A stretch of 64,000 nt of DNA from Hippophae tibetana (GCA_037013495.1 CM072801.1:21479501-21543500); one strand, 5' to 3'; numbered from the stretch's first letter, positions 21,260 through 37,544 are shown. The notes: generated by a model from the sequence alone, not told the origin. Translations and numbers: made by a program.

Positions 21260-23488
21260 TGTTAAATGTTGGCCAAAAACATTCGGGCACAAAACACATA
21301 TATCACTTAAATACTAATTTTTCTTTAACTAATATATATTATTTCTATTTATAACTGTATTTTATATAGTTATTTTCATTTATTTTATTAATTATAATTG
21401 TTATATTCTTCATATTTTTAGTTAATTTTAGTTTAATAAATTAATATTTACTGTTTATTTGTTAAGGAATATATTTTTAAGAAAATTAAATAATTTGATT
21501 CGAAACTGTACTTAATTGCAAATTTATGTCCAAAAATATAATTTCAAATAAAAGAGTGCTTAAATTGTAATTTATAAAAGTCGAAAATATAATTAAAATT
21601 AAAATCAGGCTTAATTTTAATTATTAAAAGTTTAAAATTTAATTTAAATTAGAAAATGACTTAATTGTAATTAAAGAAAGTTTAAAATGTAATTTGAATT
21701 AAATTTGTAGGTCAAAATGCAATTAAGAAAATTTATTTTTTCTGCGCAGGGGAAAAGAAACGGTCAGGATTGACGCGTGTCTTTCAATCCCGACCAAAGT
21801 GATTGGGTGTAGGTTTTCTCGTTCACGCCACCCAATGCACCGAGTGGGGCACACCTGCCGCGCATGCTGACGTGTAGGGTGGGACCCACGTGTCTCACGC
21901 GACAACCAAGGCATAATCTCATGTGGCTGATTCACATGCGCCCGGTTATACAACGAATCACAAGCTACCACGTGTCCCACTTTATCTTTCAACCAATCAT
22001 ATTCTAACATGTGGCAAGGTTCAGTGAGTGCGAAAACATAGGATCACGCACGCGTTCCAGCCATTGTCCCCCACGTTCTCGCTCCTCTAATCCCGTGCGA
22101 CATTTCTGCATGCGCCCATCCTTGATATCCAGTGATATGCTGCCATGTGTCCCACTTTAGATTTCAGCGAATCATATCGTAGCACATGGCAACATGAATT
22201 AAAAAAGAAACAGCGACGCACACGTTCCCAGTTTTGCGTTTTCGATAATTTTTGTCCCTCACGCGTATTATTTAATTATTTTCTCCATACATATTTGTCC
22301 CCCGCGTATAAAAAATATATATTTTTAAATGTATTTTTTTTAGAAATTTGATGTTATAAATAGGGGATATTATGATAGAGTAAAATAGTTTTTTTTTGGA
22401 GTTTAGAGTTTGAGATTTTTAGTTGTGTTCGGGGTTGGACCGTGGAACACGCAGAAACCATTTTTGGCTTCTGTTGTGTTCTGCGTGTGCCAAATATTTA
22501 CGATACAAAATGATTTAATTTTCTTGTTATTCATCTCATTTTCCTTAACTGTTGTAATTTTAATTTTAATTTATGAAGTAATTTAATTTTTCTAGGGTTA
22601 CATTTTATCTAAATTTATGAAGCTTTGATTTTAATTATTTTTGAACGATTTACAAGGCGTTCGATTTGTTTATTCTATTTGTGCTTAATACTTTTGATTA
22701 TTTACGAATTTTATCAAATGATCTGTGACACTTAAATAAACTTGGAAGAGGCATTTTTGTGTATATTGCTCGTATTTAGGGTAACATGTATGATGAAAGG
22801 AGAGAAACTTTCTTTATTGTATGTGCAATTATTGGAAAACTTTTAACGTAATGAATCTTGGTGAATTTAATTCTCATAGGAATATAGTGAATTAATTTAG
22901 TGAGGTGTGTCTATATGGAGCTCGGAAGAGATGTATGGATAAAATTAGAAGTTTTTGGTTGACAAATTAAATGTACTATAAAAATATAAATCAAGAGAAA
23001 ATAATATGATTTGAGTTGATTAATTTAGTGAAAAACTGCAATCCTAGATTTTTTTTATTTTGTTATAAAACTATTTTAGTTAACATCTTCTAATCAACGA
23101 TCGTTTTGGATAAAATCAGAACGAAATAATTTTAGTACTCAACAAACTGTAGTGACAAATCTCCGTTGGAACGATAACTCACTTATCAAATTTTATTGCT
23201 TGTGACCGTGTATACTTGCACGTTTTATGCTCTCCTAAAAGAGACAACAAGTGTGTTGAATAGACAAGACACAAACATATAGGAGATAGATAAGTCATTA
23301 GAGAAGAACATAACAGAAAGAAGTTTCGTCAGTGGAATAGACTTTTCATATTGAAAGATTGAACCACTTAAATCATTGTGTGTCATTTATTTTTCGCACT
23401 ACTTATTATTTTACTATTACCCATAATTATATATTTGTATAACCAAATTGGACTTGAACTTAGCTTTTATTAGTGCTAATTTATAACA
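21260..23488 (+). repeat. Left LTR of the copia element, split by an insertion
   Basis: The outer part (about 21260-21345) and inner part (about 23225-23488) together correspond to the 565-bp right LTR. Shared words are ACACATATATCACTTAAA, AGGAGATAGA, AACATAACA and GCTAATTTATAACA. About 1.9 kb of unrelated sequence lies between. Confidence 0.85.
21345..23225 (+). mobile_element. LTR-like insertion in the copia LTR, with GC-richer block
   Basis: The AT-rich start is followed by a GC-richer block (21745-22300) full of CACGTG, CATGTGGCA, GCGCATGC and ACGCG words. Then come a TATA box (GTTATAAATAGGGG, about 22354) and a transcribed-leader-like stretch. The end has CTCCGTTGGAACGATAACTCACTTATC and CCGTGTATACTTGCACG (23162-23225), which resembles the sequence just before the primer site in Ty3 Athila/Tat elements. 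No coding region is present, so it is probably a solo LTR. The frames at 21723-22010 (-) and 22145-22351 (+) are incidental. Confidence 0.5.
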
Positions 23489-26400
23489 AATTGATATCAA
23501 AACGTTGGGTTATTTTGTTATTTATTGGAACTAATCAAGTTTGCTCTTTTGGATTTATTTTGAGCTTCTGGTTATCTGATTAGTTTCATATTTTATGGGT
23601 TGTGCTTTTGTTTATGTAGTATTGGGTTTTTTGTCATGGTAGAAAAATAAGAAATTGAGAAATTCAATGGTATGAATGATTTTAGTCTTTGATGAATGAA
23701 CATGCGAGTTATATTAGTTAAACAATGGCTCATTGTTAAACATAAAGACTGATAAATTGTCAGAAAAATTGACTCATTAAGAAAAAAAAATGCATTGATA
23801 GAAAATGCTCTCAATTCAATTCAGTTATCATTGTTTCACAAGATACTATGCGAGGTTTGTGATAAGGAATCTCCAACTGGGGTATGACTTAAATTGGAGT
23901 GTTTATAAATGACCAAGTATTTGACAAGTCAATTATATTTGAAGTAACATTTGTATACATTCAGAATGTCAGAATATACACATTTACACGATTACCTTAA
24001 TGAATTTACTAAAATTATTCGTGATCTAAAAAATGGTGGTGTTAAAATTGATGATGAGGATCAGGCCTTAGTTCTATTATGTTCTTTATCTCAATCATTT
24101 AAACATTTTGTTGATACCATGCTATATGAACGAGACACTATTTCTTTAGAGGATGTCAAAGCAGCTTTGAATTCTAGAGAGTTGAAGAAAATGTATCTAC
24201 TAGTAATAATGATAATAGCAGTGGTTTATTTTTCAGAGGTAGAAATCAAGAAAAAGGCTCGAGCAACAATAGAGGCAAGTCTATATCGAAATATAGAAAA
24301 CGAAAGGATAAATGTAACTATTGTCGTCAAGAAGAGCTTTAGAAAGTAAAATTGTCTAAAACTCAAAAGAAAAGGAAAATCTATCACAACATCTTCTGGT
24401 ACTAATAATGTTGTTGGTGTGGTATATAGTTTTGATTCAAAAGGTCAAAATGTTTTATCAGTATCTGTTGGTTCTCCTAGAGATGTTGTGATTCTTGATT
24501 CGGGTTGCACTTACCATATGTGCCTCAATAGGGACTGATTTGCTTCTTATCATTCTATTGATGAAGGTGTTTTCTTGATGGGAAACAATGTGTCCTAAAA
24601 GGTTCTTGGTATTGGTACTATCCAAATTAAGATGCATGATGGTATTGTTAGGATTTTTAAAGATGTTTGTCATGTTCCAATTTTGAAAAAGAACTTGATA
24701 TCGTTGGGTACTCTTGATTCATAAGGCTACAAGTATATAGTTGAAGGTGGAGTCTTAAAAGTAAGTAAGAGTGCTCTTGTTGTTATTAAATGGAAACTAT
24801 AATGTGTCCTCTATGCGATTCAGGGTAGCACTATTATTGGTAGTGTTTCAGTTTCGTCCTCATCAAATCAAGATTCAGATACTATTTGATTATGGAATAT
24901 GTGGTTATTAGGGCATATGAGTGAGGCAAGGATGTCTATTTTGAGCAAGCAAGATTTGCCTGGTGATTAGAAAATTGGGAAGTTTGATTTCTATGAGCAC
25001 TATGTCTATGGAATGCATCGTAGGGTCAAGTTCAGTATAACCATCCATAAAATGAAAGGTACTATTGATTGTATTCATTCATATCTTTAGGGTCATTTTC
25101 GTGTTGTTCTAAGTGTGATGCCTAGTATATGTTGACTTTTATTGATGATTTCTCCTATCATGTTTGGATGTATTTTTTTTTTGAAGAAAAAGAATTATGT
25201 GTTCTCAAAATTTGTTAAATTTAAGGCTTGTATAGAAAATAAAACATGCAAGAAAATCAAGCATTTGAGGACTAATAATGGTTTGCAATTTTATGAAAGT
25301 TAGTTTAATGAGTTCTATGAAAGAAATATCATAGCGAGACACCACACTATGCATCATACACCATAGCAAAATGGAGTAATATAACGTGTGAACAAGACTC
25401 TCTTAGAAAGTGCTCGTTGTATGCTCTTTCAAGTTAATTTGGATAAATATTTTTGGGCTGAAACTTGTAACCATGCCTGCTATTTGGTGAATCGATCTCC
25501 ATCAACTGTAATTGAGTTGAAGACCTACTTGAGATCTTCTCCGATACTCCTGCTAATTATTCTGATTTGAAAGTTTTTAGTTATCCTAATTATGCTAATG
25601 TTAATGATGATAAACTTGAGTCTAGAGCATTGAAATATATATTTTGGGATATCATTTAAGGGTGAAGGGTTATAGATTATGATGTGTTGAACCCAAGTCA
25701 TTTAAATTTTTGATTAGTAGAAGTGTTAAGTTTGATGAGTTTTCCATGTTAGAAATGAAAAATGAGTCTATAGTTGTAGGTAAAGACCACGGTGTTAGTG
25801 AGTAGGCATGAAAATATTTGGATGCAGCGAAGAAAATTGTAGGCATGAAAATTTACAGGGATAGACAAGCAGACAAACTTTATTTGACTCAGAAAAGTTA
25901 TATTGAAAAACTTCTTGAATGCTTTGGTATAAAAAGTCTAAACTTGTGAGTATGCCATTGATTTCACATTTTTAGGCTTTCTTTGGATTTGTCGCAACAG
26001 TCAGAAGAAGAACAACAATACATGTCTTAGGTTCCATATGCTAGTGTTGTTGGTAGTTTGATGTACATTATGGTTTTGTACTCTTGCAAACATTTCACAT
26101 GTAGTTAGTGTTATCAACAAATATATGGGTAATCTTGGCAAGTAGTGAAATTGATACTTTAGTATTTGAGAGGCATATCTAATTTTGGTTTGGCATATAA
26201 TGGAAGTTCTAGTACTACTTGCAGTGTTAGTGGTTAGGTAGACTCCGATTATGCTGGTGATTTAGATAGAAGAAGATCTTTGGTAGGTTATGTCTTCATT
26301 CTTTCTTATTGTGTCATTAGTTGGAAGACTACTTTACAGTATACAATTTCTTTGTCTACCATAGAGATAAAATATATGGCAACAACAAAATAGTGAAAAG

Positions 26401-26783
26401 AAGTCATTTGGCTTAGAGGTTTGGTTTGTGATTTGGGTTTATAGCAAGATACTTTTGTTGTATTTTGTGATAGTCAGAGTGTGAAACACTTGACCAAGAA
26501 TATTATGTATCATGAAAGAACAAAACATATTGATGTCAAATATCACTTTATTTGTGACATTGTGTCTCAGGGTGCTATTGTTATTAATAAGATAGTCACT
26601 ACAGATAATCCAACTAATATGTTAACCAAACAAGTTCCATTTAACCAGTTTAAGTATTGCTTGGACTTGATTGATGTTTGTAATAAATGATCACCCTTCG
26701 AGACTTTAGAAGACGATTATTTGGTAATTCAAGGAATTTCATATTTGAAGAACTTGTTTTCGTTTTGAGCCAAGGTAGAGATT
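23489..26783 (+). mobile_element. Degraded copia gag-pol interior
   Basis: Gag with a UBN2-type core (LTxxNEF-like region through LEDVKAALNSREL, 23951-24200) and a zinc-knuckle patch; protease with VILDSGCTYHM (24490); integrase (24890-25560) including CHACYLVNRSPS; reverse transcriptase and RNase H traces (25840-26690) including ERTKHIDVKYHFI near the end. The family is clear. The interior is shorter than usual for this family and is broken. The open frames here belong to this fossil. Confidence 0.85.
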
Positions 26784-27348
26784 TGTTAAATGTTAGCCCA
26801 AAACATTCAGGCCCAAAAACACATATATCACTTAAACTCGTAGCCTTCTTTAAGTAATATATATATATATATATATATTTCATGCTAAATGTTGAGAGAG
26901 CGTACCGAATAGAGAAAACATAGAGGAGATAGAGAAGCCGCCAGATTAGAACATAACATAAAAGAAGTTATGCCTAACACTCTTCGTCTCCCTCCATCTA
27001 CTTTCGTCTACATCTGTTTGCCTCCATCAGTCGTCCGTCTACTTTCTTTGTTGTTGCCTCTCAGCTCTTCTTCGCCTCTTCTTCGCACAACGTTGCAATC
27101 TGAAGCATAAGTTACTGTTATTATTTGTATGATAATATTTGACTAAATAAAAAATTTATTAATTTATCTTATTATATATTACGAGTAAATTAGAGAGAAT
27201 TGTTTTTTTGACTGTATTTAAGTTTTAATATATTTTGTGTTTCTTCGTCTAGTATATTTTTTATATTCGTTATTTATTATTTATAATTATATATTTGTAT
27301 AAGTTAATTGTATCCGAAATTGAATTCTATCGATTCTAATTTATAACA
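26784..27348 (+). repeat. Right LTR of the copia element
   Basis: 565 bases from TGTTAAATGTTAGCC to TTATAACA. It contains an AT microsatellite (26857-26878) and a pyrimidine-rich leader (26990-27090). Confidence 0.9.
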
Positions 27349-27353
27349 CTTAT

Positions 27354-28200
27354 TAAAAGCATAATTGCTTCTATCGTGCATTGCGTGATACTTTGAAATA
27401 TGGCTGGTGAGTAACATTTGGGATACGTGTTAAAGTAAGAGGTTTGCCCCAAAAAAAGGTCTAATTTTGAAGATACTTCAATTATACAAATCCATGGATA
27501 AAAATAATAAGATATTAACATTAATTATATTATGTTAACGTAATAATTTATAAATAAAAATTTACTTAATATCAAGATTTTTATCCACACGACAAATTTA
27601 TTAATCATATTATAATGATATCCTATCATATCGTATTAAACATGCCATCGTGAATCAGTTGGCTGCTACAAAATGCAAACCACAATACCGAAATTGCTTT
27701 GTGGTCTAAAGACTGTAAACGTGTATGCTTAGGTTGTATGTGCAAGGATGTAATTTTCTTTTATTTTTTTATTCTTTTAAAACACAATAATATTTTAAAA
27801 AAAATTACTTAAATTTAATTTTTATGTTTTATTAAATAAAAAAAACATTTTAAGAATAGATAGGAGAGAAAGTTAGAGATATGTACAATTTTGAACCATT
27901 ATTGACGAGAAGTTTTTTTAATAAGTAAATTTTTTTATCTATAAATAGGACTTACAAATAAGATTTAAATTTATTATCTTTTATCTTATCAACATGAGGT
28001 TACCAATAAAGATTTATTATAGAAGAAAAAAAAAGAGGCTTTTCTTGAAAATTCTACTTTTGTTAAATTTGTCCAAGAAAAGGAAATAATAAATGAACAG
28101 AGAAAGGGGCAATAAATAAAGAAACATAATATAGAGATTGGGGTCCAGGCTGGGTTTGAATGGTCAAAAAGCAAAAGACTGTTGAAAGTTGAAACTTTTA
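27354..28200. other. AT-rich region upstream of the kinase gene
   Basis: No gene was seen. The last 250 bases probably contain the upstream promoter of the kinase gene. Frames at 27336-27521 (-) and 27989-28207 (-) show no likeness to known families. Confidence 0.5.
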
Positions 28201-28254
28201 AAAGCAAGCCACTGACTGACTAGACAGAGAGAGGGAGTAAATTTGGAAAACGCA

Positions 28255-28290
28255 ATAATTAATGTATAAAATTTTGGGCTTCATTGGTTT
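28255..28290 (+). promoter_or_regulatory. Possible TATA box of the kinase gene
   Basis: GTATAAAATTTTGG with TATAAA at 28265-28270 lies about 250 bases before the inferred leader-intron donor. Transcription from here is an inference. Other T/A-rich sites nearby cannot be excluded. Confidence 0.35.
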
Positions 28291-28519
28291 GGTGTTTTGT
28301 ATATTTTGACTGTATGTATATCTACCCAAAACGAAACGAAACTGAAGAAGAAATTGGAAAAACAAACCAAGTCCCTCGTATATTTTGTCTGTTCATTCCC
28401 TCTAAATTAGTTTTTAGACATCATTCCAACTGCAATGTTCTTTCACGTTTTAGTCGGTACATAGTTGGATTTTGAGGTTCTTTCAATTTTTCTTTTTAAG
28501 ACTCCCGTTCTAATTTCTG

Positions 28520-29174
28520 GTAATTTCTCTCTTCTCTTTTATTTGTTAATTGTTTTCCTGTTTTATGATCGATCTATGCGTATGGAGTTTTTTTGGGGGG
28601 TTTTCTTTTGGCAGTTTGTTCTTTTTGGTTTTTGTGGTTCTCTTCTTTTAGATGTTGTTCCTGGTCCGATCTGTTTGGTTTTCGGAAAAAGTGTAGGGAA
28701 TGATATATGAAGGGTACTCAGAAATCAGAGTATTAGATTTTTAGTCCCTACGACCTTTTGGGTGCTGAGAAAGAGGCCCTTAGATTCTTATTTACTGGTG
28801 TGTTTTCATTAATTTTGTTATTTTTTTCTGGGTAATTTCATTTCAAGTTTTCATGTCGTTCGAAAATGCTTGTGTTTCACTTTTTACAAAGCATTAGTGA
28901 CAATTGACAAACAAAGTAAATATTTATTTTTTATCATTTGCTTTAAAAAAAGAAATTATAAAACAAATTTATTAAGCTTTAAACCTCATTTGGATTCCAA
29001 ATTGCGTTTGTGTATTGTTGGGGTTCTCTGTTCTTTTGCATAGCTCTTCACAATGTTATTTGGACGAGTGTTAATATGTTTTGCTAAGTCATGTCAGTAG
29101 GCACTTACTATATTGAACAAGTTGTTGTCTTTACCACTTTAACATTATACAGTCCTATCATTTGTTATCTGCAG
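28520..29174 (+). other. Inferred 5' leader intron of the kinase gene
   Basis: TTTCTG|GTAATTTC at 28519/28520 and TTATCTGCAG at 29174 are good plant splice sites around 655 bases without coding potential. They leave a short untranslated exon (29175-29242) before the ATG. Leader introns are common in plant GSK3 genes and often support expression. The frames at 28284-28710 are incidental. Confidence 0.5.
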
Positions 29175-29242
29175 GTAACCGATTTTACTTTCTTCATTGA
29201 TCTGTGAGAGAGAAGCTTGAGGAGTAATCTCCCCTAAAGTGA

Positions 29243-32474
<3,232 letters not shown>

Positions 32475-32760
32475 TTGGTATTATTATGCTTGCTGCAGAA
32501 TGTTCAATGGTGCTGTAGAAAAGTGGTTGTTGTATTTCAAATCTAAATTAATCATGCAGAATATACGTTTGGCATTTTCTTCTAATGACTTTCTTGATTT
32601 GCTTTTTTTTCTTTTTCTTTTTTAATGTTTAACCCTTTTAGCTTTATAGTAGGGATGACCCAGCTTTCACCGCGAGTATCCATTTCTAAGTTTAGTTACT
32701 TTTGAGTTTTGTCAATAGATTGTAACAGAATATTATTAGTAGCAAAGAGAATTCTTCACC
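32475..32760 (+). other. Probable 3' untranslated region of the kinase gene
   Basis: T-rich sequence of normal plant 3' UTR character, without a clear AATAAA signal. TGTAACAGAATATTATT near 32721 may be close to the cleavage site. The frame at 32440-32625 is UTR. Confidence 0.5.
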
Positions 32761-34340
32761 TCATCGTGTCTCGATACAAGATTGTCTACTATTTTTCTTT
32801 GGCGTTACGATCTTCGTATGCTATGTTTGAGAGGGACTAAATCTATCAGTAAAAAAAATATAATTTTGACCCGTTATACATCCTAGTGTTTGAATATCTT
32901 ATTTTACCCATTGGAATGAGGAATAAGAAATACAGAGGAATGAAAATATATAAAATAATGATAAAAATAGTTTGTAGCAGCCCATGTTAAATACCATGAT
33001 TCTTTTTTGTCCGATTATGATTTGAGTATTTATTTGACAAGAATTTAATTACTACCATTAATGCTAGTAATAATGATGATTTAAATGTATAGCATATGCA
33101 TTATCTATTTGAGTATGAAATTATTAATTATGTTTGATGACTTTCAAGGTAGGTAACATAAACATTGGTTTTGGAATGAATATTTTTAGTATTATTTAAA
33201 TCGAATTAATTTAGAATTTTATTTACATAGAGATATTATTAGAAGATATCAAACAGACAATGTTATTTTAATTAAATATTTATATATTTATATTACATGT
33301 AATGTATTTAGAATTATTATATCTTATATCTTATATTTATTAAATAAAAAATTCTACTTATATTTTATTATTATTATTATTATATTATATTACGTAGGTG
33401 ATATATTTTATAAATTTCATTTAAATAAAAAATTATTTAAATTAATTTATTATTATTTATTTTAATATTTACTTATATTTTAAAAATTTAAAAACAATTT
33501 TCATAAAACTAAACGATATTATTTTCGTCCATGCCCACACTCTCTCCCCTTCATCTCTCTCTCTCTATTTCTCACTTTTTCTCTCTATCTACTTGTTACT
33601 GTTGTACGACTTCCACTCTCCTTGCCAGAATGCGAATTGTCTTCGTTAATATCAGGAATCGCGCACCAGCTTGCAGTTGCCATCGCTGACTCATTCTCCC
33701 TCTAATTCAAGTTTTTATTTTATTTTTACCTATTCTCTCTCTAATTCAAAAATTATTTTTAGTTTTTGCTAACTTTTACGCACTCCCTCTTTCCAATTTT
33801 TTTTATGCTTTTAAAATAAGATAGATGGAATAAAATATCTTTAATTATGATTTTAATTATGATTTCCATGTTTATAAAATATTAAAAATATTCTTAGATT
33901 TTAATAGTTTTAATTTTTCACCTATTATTATTTATACTGTTATTCTTAGGTTTTGATAATAATTTTTACATAAATTTTTAATCAAGATTAATATTAACTT
34001 ATTTGATAGACTATCTATTTACTGAAGATAATAATTTATTTAAAAAAATATTATTTTTTTGGTATAAATCTAATTTTTTCTATATTCATTACAATTGCAT
34101 AATATATTATGTTTTTTTATTATATTTGTTACTTAATTCTAATCTTAAATATATTAATTGTCTTTTTTAATTAAAAATTATTCTTTCATTTGTTAAATCT
34201 AATAGTTCTAATTTATGTACTAAAGATTCGATATTCATAGAGTATTACTTGATAAATCATATGTATTGAATGCATATTATTTTGTCTAATTCATAGTATA
34301 CAAGCATGTTTTCTTGTGTACATACAACTATTTATAATCT
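32761..34340. other. AT-rich intergenic region
   Basis: No gene was seen. A (TTA)n run is at about 33367-33385. A CT-rich stretch with TCTCTCTCTCT is at 33540-33600, and a GC-richer patch (33605-33700) with no recognised product follows. Confidence 0.5.
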
Positions 34341-34348
34341 TTAAAGAA

Positions 34349-35530
34349 TTAGTATCTAAACATTAAGTTGTTCAATTCCTCTTCGTCTTCCTCTATTCTT
34401 ACATATTTTTCACTAAAATAATCTTTTAATGTCCTTGAAACATGATGGTCTATAATGTTTGTGATAACTTTAATATAATTTGTATAAATATCTAATAAGA
34501 TGTTAAACCTTTTAAATTTTTCAAGACAAGTTTCATAATCTTCATTTTTAAAATATTCATTTAAATGATAGAGATAACCTTTATCAAATGTTTCTAATAG
34601 AATTAGATTTTTATCTTTGATTTTATTTGAAATTATTAGTTGTTTATTTCTAAAAATAATTTCCATTTTTCTATTTTAGTAGTATTATGTCTTATTGTAA
34701 GCAAATATTTAAAAATTCAAGATTCTTAACTTACTTTAATTTATATTATTATATCTGAATTTGGTGGGTCTACCACGACCTTCGCTTATGTTCGTCTTCT
34801 TTTGTTACACTTGTTATGCCTAAGTTTTGCTCAAACCTTAACACCTTCTTGGCAATGATGAGTTTTTTGCATCCATACATAAATGGTGTCCAATAGTTGA
34901 CTTACTGGAAAAGAGTAACTAAACTCCATTTTATTCATAGGATAATAATTATTACAACTTAAGGCCAACTAAGAATCTTGAAAGGATGCTTAGTCACTCA
35001 TAATTAATGGGTATAACATTATTGGTTTTGAGATTTCTAGATAGAGGGGTTTTCTATGCTAGAGTGTTTTAGAGTAGAGAGCTTTAGATTTCTGTGTATT
35101 CGTGTATGTTTTGAAATGATAATAAGAGTTCTTTTTATAGAACAAGGAATCCTTGTTTATAAGACTAAAGTTATTATTTTACCTTTGCTTTAATAATTCA
35201 TCTCATTTTCTACTTTAAAGGATAGTCACTACTTTTTTCCTTGGCACATGTTGCCGACTAAGATGTGAGGTCTACATCTTTATTTATTTTTTCTTCTTCT
35301 GTCGATAGTATCTTTTCTTATTTTTCTTTGTCATTTTCTACCAACGGTTCCTTTGATGACGATGCATCTTCATCTTCTAGGTCTTTGATGCAGAGAATGT
35401 ATTTGTGGTCTTTGGTGGATTTTCTGGCATAGAAGTAAAATACCTTTTTTTGTTTCTTGACCAATTTCTAGGTTGTTGCAATTAAAATTGGTTACATATT
35501 TGATAAATTTTTCACTTTCTTCTTCTGACA
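34349..35530 (-). mobile_element. Unassigned retroelement or caulimovirid-like module (fossil), minus strand
   Basis: On the minus strand there is a low-GC coding-like patch (about 35530-35300) with YARKSTKDHKYILCIKDL. A strong TATA motif (TTCTATAAAAAGAAC, about 35124-35138) follows, then a leader of roughly 430 bases with no long frame, and then a 105-codon frame (34666-34349) rich in Lys, Asp and Glu. The order of a coding end, a TATA promoter, a long leader and a first small frame resembles the intergenic region of plant pararetroviruses (Caulimoviridae), or alternatively an LTR. No primer site was found. Assignment is tentative. Confidence 0.3.
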
Positions 35531-35534
35531 AACC

Positions 35535-36680
35535 AAATGGTTGTTACCTTAATTGCATGAATAAATGTCTATGTGTTTTCCCAAACCCCTCAGCAACACG
35601 CTTTCTCTTATATTTCTCTAAAGACTTATCAACATGAGTTTTATTTGTAAACACCTAATGACTACCAATCACCTTTGAATCAAGTGGCTTCAAAACCAAC
35701 TCCTAGGCATTATTATGTATAAGAGCATTGTATTCTATTGCCATAGAAAAACGCCATTCTAGATATTGAGAAGCCTAAAAAACACTTAGGTTCAATAGGA
35801 GGAAAATACGAAACTACCAAAGCTTTAGGTTTTACTATACTAGATTTAAGATTGGTTTATATAGGATAAATATTATGAAAATAAGTAGGACAAGAAAGAG
35901 GCTAAAATTGAGGAACATTTGAAGAAGGAACTGAGGAAGGAAAACTAGAAGTTGAAAACACAAACTATGAAGGAATAATAGAGATTGGATATAAATGAGA
36001 AGAAGATTTAGTTAGAGATATAGAATCTCAAGAATGAGAATGAGATAATGACTTATGAGAAAAAGGTTTGACTACCTTGTGAACTAGGTTGAACATTGTG
36101 TGAAATATATGAAGGATTCACGGGTGTAACAAAAATAGAAGAAAACTTATCATGTTGAATAGTAATTATCATAGGTACATAAATATTAATAAGTGTGATG
36201 TGCCATTGAGCAATAGAGTACGAAGGAAAATTGGACAAAGTGCCATTTGGTAAATGACCACTAGGTACACTTATAGACCGGTGAACAATATGAAACTATT
36301 TTTCACCAAAAGAAATTGGCTTATTTACTTATATATGACTAGTAGCTTCAACTAAACACAAGTAACTTCTCTAATGAGGTACATATACTATCAAAGCATA
36401 CCTAGCTGACTTAGCTTCCAACTTATTATTTTTATATGGCCTCAAACATGGAAAACACAAGCACCTAAATACCTTAAAAAAGAAAACCAGACACTCATTT
36501 ATATAGCAACTCATATGGTGATGTAAATTGCAATACTTGTAAAGGCATCCTATTTAAAGTAAACATTGCAAAACGAAAAGCATAAGTCCAATATTTATAG
36601 TATCTATTATTATGAAAATATCAATTCTTAAAATTAAACATCTCCTGTTATGTGTAACTTAAAAATATTTTCATAATTAA
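35535..36680 (-). mobile_element. Ty1/copia fragment, minus strand (fossil)
   Basis: Minus-strand reading shows the integrase C-terminal region (about 36620-36340, with words like NRMPLQVLQFTSPYELLY and SARYALIVYVPH) and the start of the reverse transcriptase region (about 35760-35540, VIGSxxVFxNKTHVDKSLEKYK). LTRs are not seen. It is broken and old. The frame at 36053-36238 lies within it and has no separate meaning. Confidence 0.7.
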
Positions 36681-37544
36681 CAAATTTATTCTTCACTTAT
36701 GGTGACTTCTTACCATAAAAATAATTAAAATAATCTAGCTAAATTTAAGGACTAAAGTATATCTTTTTCAAAATTACCTCTTTTTCAATAACTAAGGCAA
36801 ACATGGATTTTTTCCCAAATAGATGATAAAGAAATCCGATTTAAGCTTTATAGTAAATGGATTGCCAATAGATTGCTGCATAGAATGAAATTTTTGGAAA
36901 CGAATAAAATCTGAGCTTGTTTAAATAGTTAAACTTAAGGTGGTCTATGAATTAATGAGACTTGAGTTGACTACTTAACAAGTTAGTCTTTTGTGATATA
37001 AAAACAAGTTATTTTGTGAGTTTAATAACGATCTTAATTTGTGATTATTGATTTTCTTCAAGTGATTATTCGATTTTGATAATAATTTTTTGTTTTAATT
37101 TTAATATTTTTAAGAAGCATTACAAAAATATAAGATGATTCTTAAATCTTTAAAAATAAAATATTTTAATCAGATTTATTTTATTTATATTTTTATAAAA
37201 TATTTTTTCTAGATAGTAAATACTAAATCAAGTATTATAACTTTTATAATATAAATATTTGAAGAAAATAATTCAAAACTTAAAATTTGCTAATAATAAT
37301 CAATTGTTTTTTTAATTTTTTCAAGTTTTAAAAAAAAAATCAAAAAACAAAGAGTATTATCAAATAACTTGTAAGTATTTTTTTTTTAAATCACTTAGTG
37401 AAAATTATTATCAAATCCATTAGTGATTATTTAAAAAAAAATAAAAATCAAAAAATTAATTATTTAATTAAAAATAATAAATCAAATTGTCATTAAAAAA
37501 AAAAGGAAAAAAAAGATAGATAAACCCTCGTACAAGTATCTGTT

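Larger units (their letters stand above)
21255..27353 (+). mobile_element. Ty1/copia retrotransposon with target duplication (fossil)
   Basis: The element spans 21260-27348, flanked by the 5-bp duplication CTTAT (21255-21259 and 27349-27353). Both LTRs begin TGTTAAATGTT and end CTAATTTATAACA. A degenerate iMet-type primer site (TGATATCAAAAC) follows the left LTR at 23492, and a purine-rich tract (AAGGTAGAGATTT) precedes the right LTR. Gag-pol remnants are in copia order and resemble the Tork/Tnt1 type. The element is broken with many interruptions, and LTR divergence shows it is old. The left LTR carries a large insertion. Confidence 0.9.

Noticed and set aside
21723-22010. 95-codon minus-strand frame
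   Set aside because: It overlaps the motif-dense promoter block of an LTR-like insertion and has no protein-family likeness.
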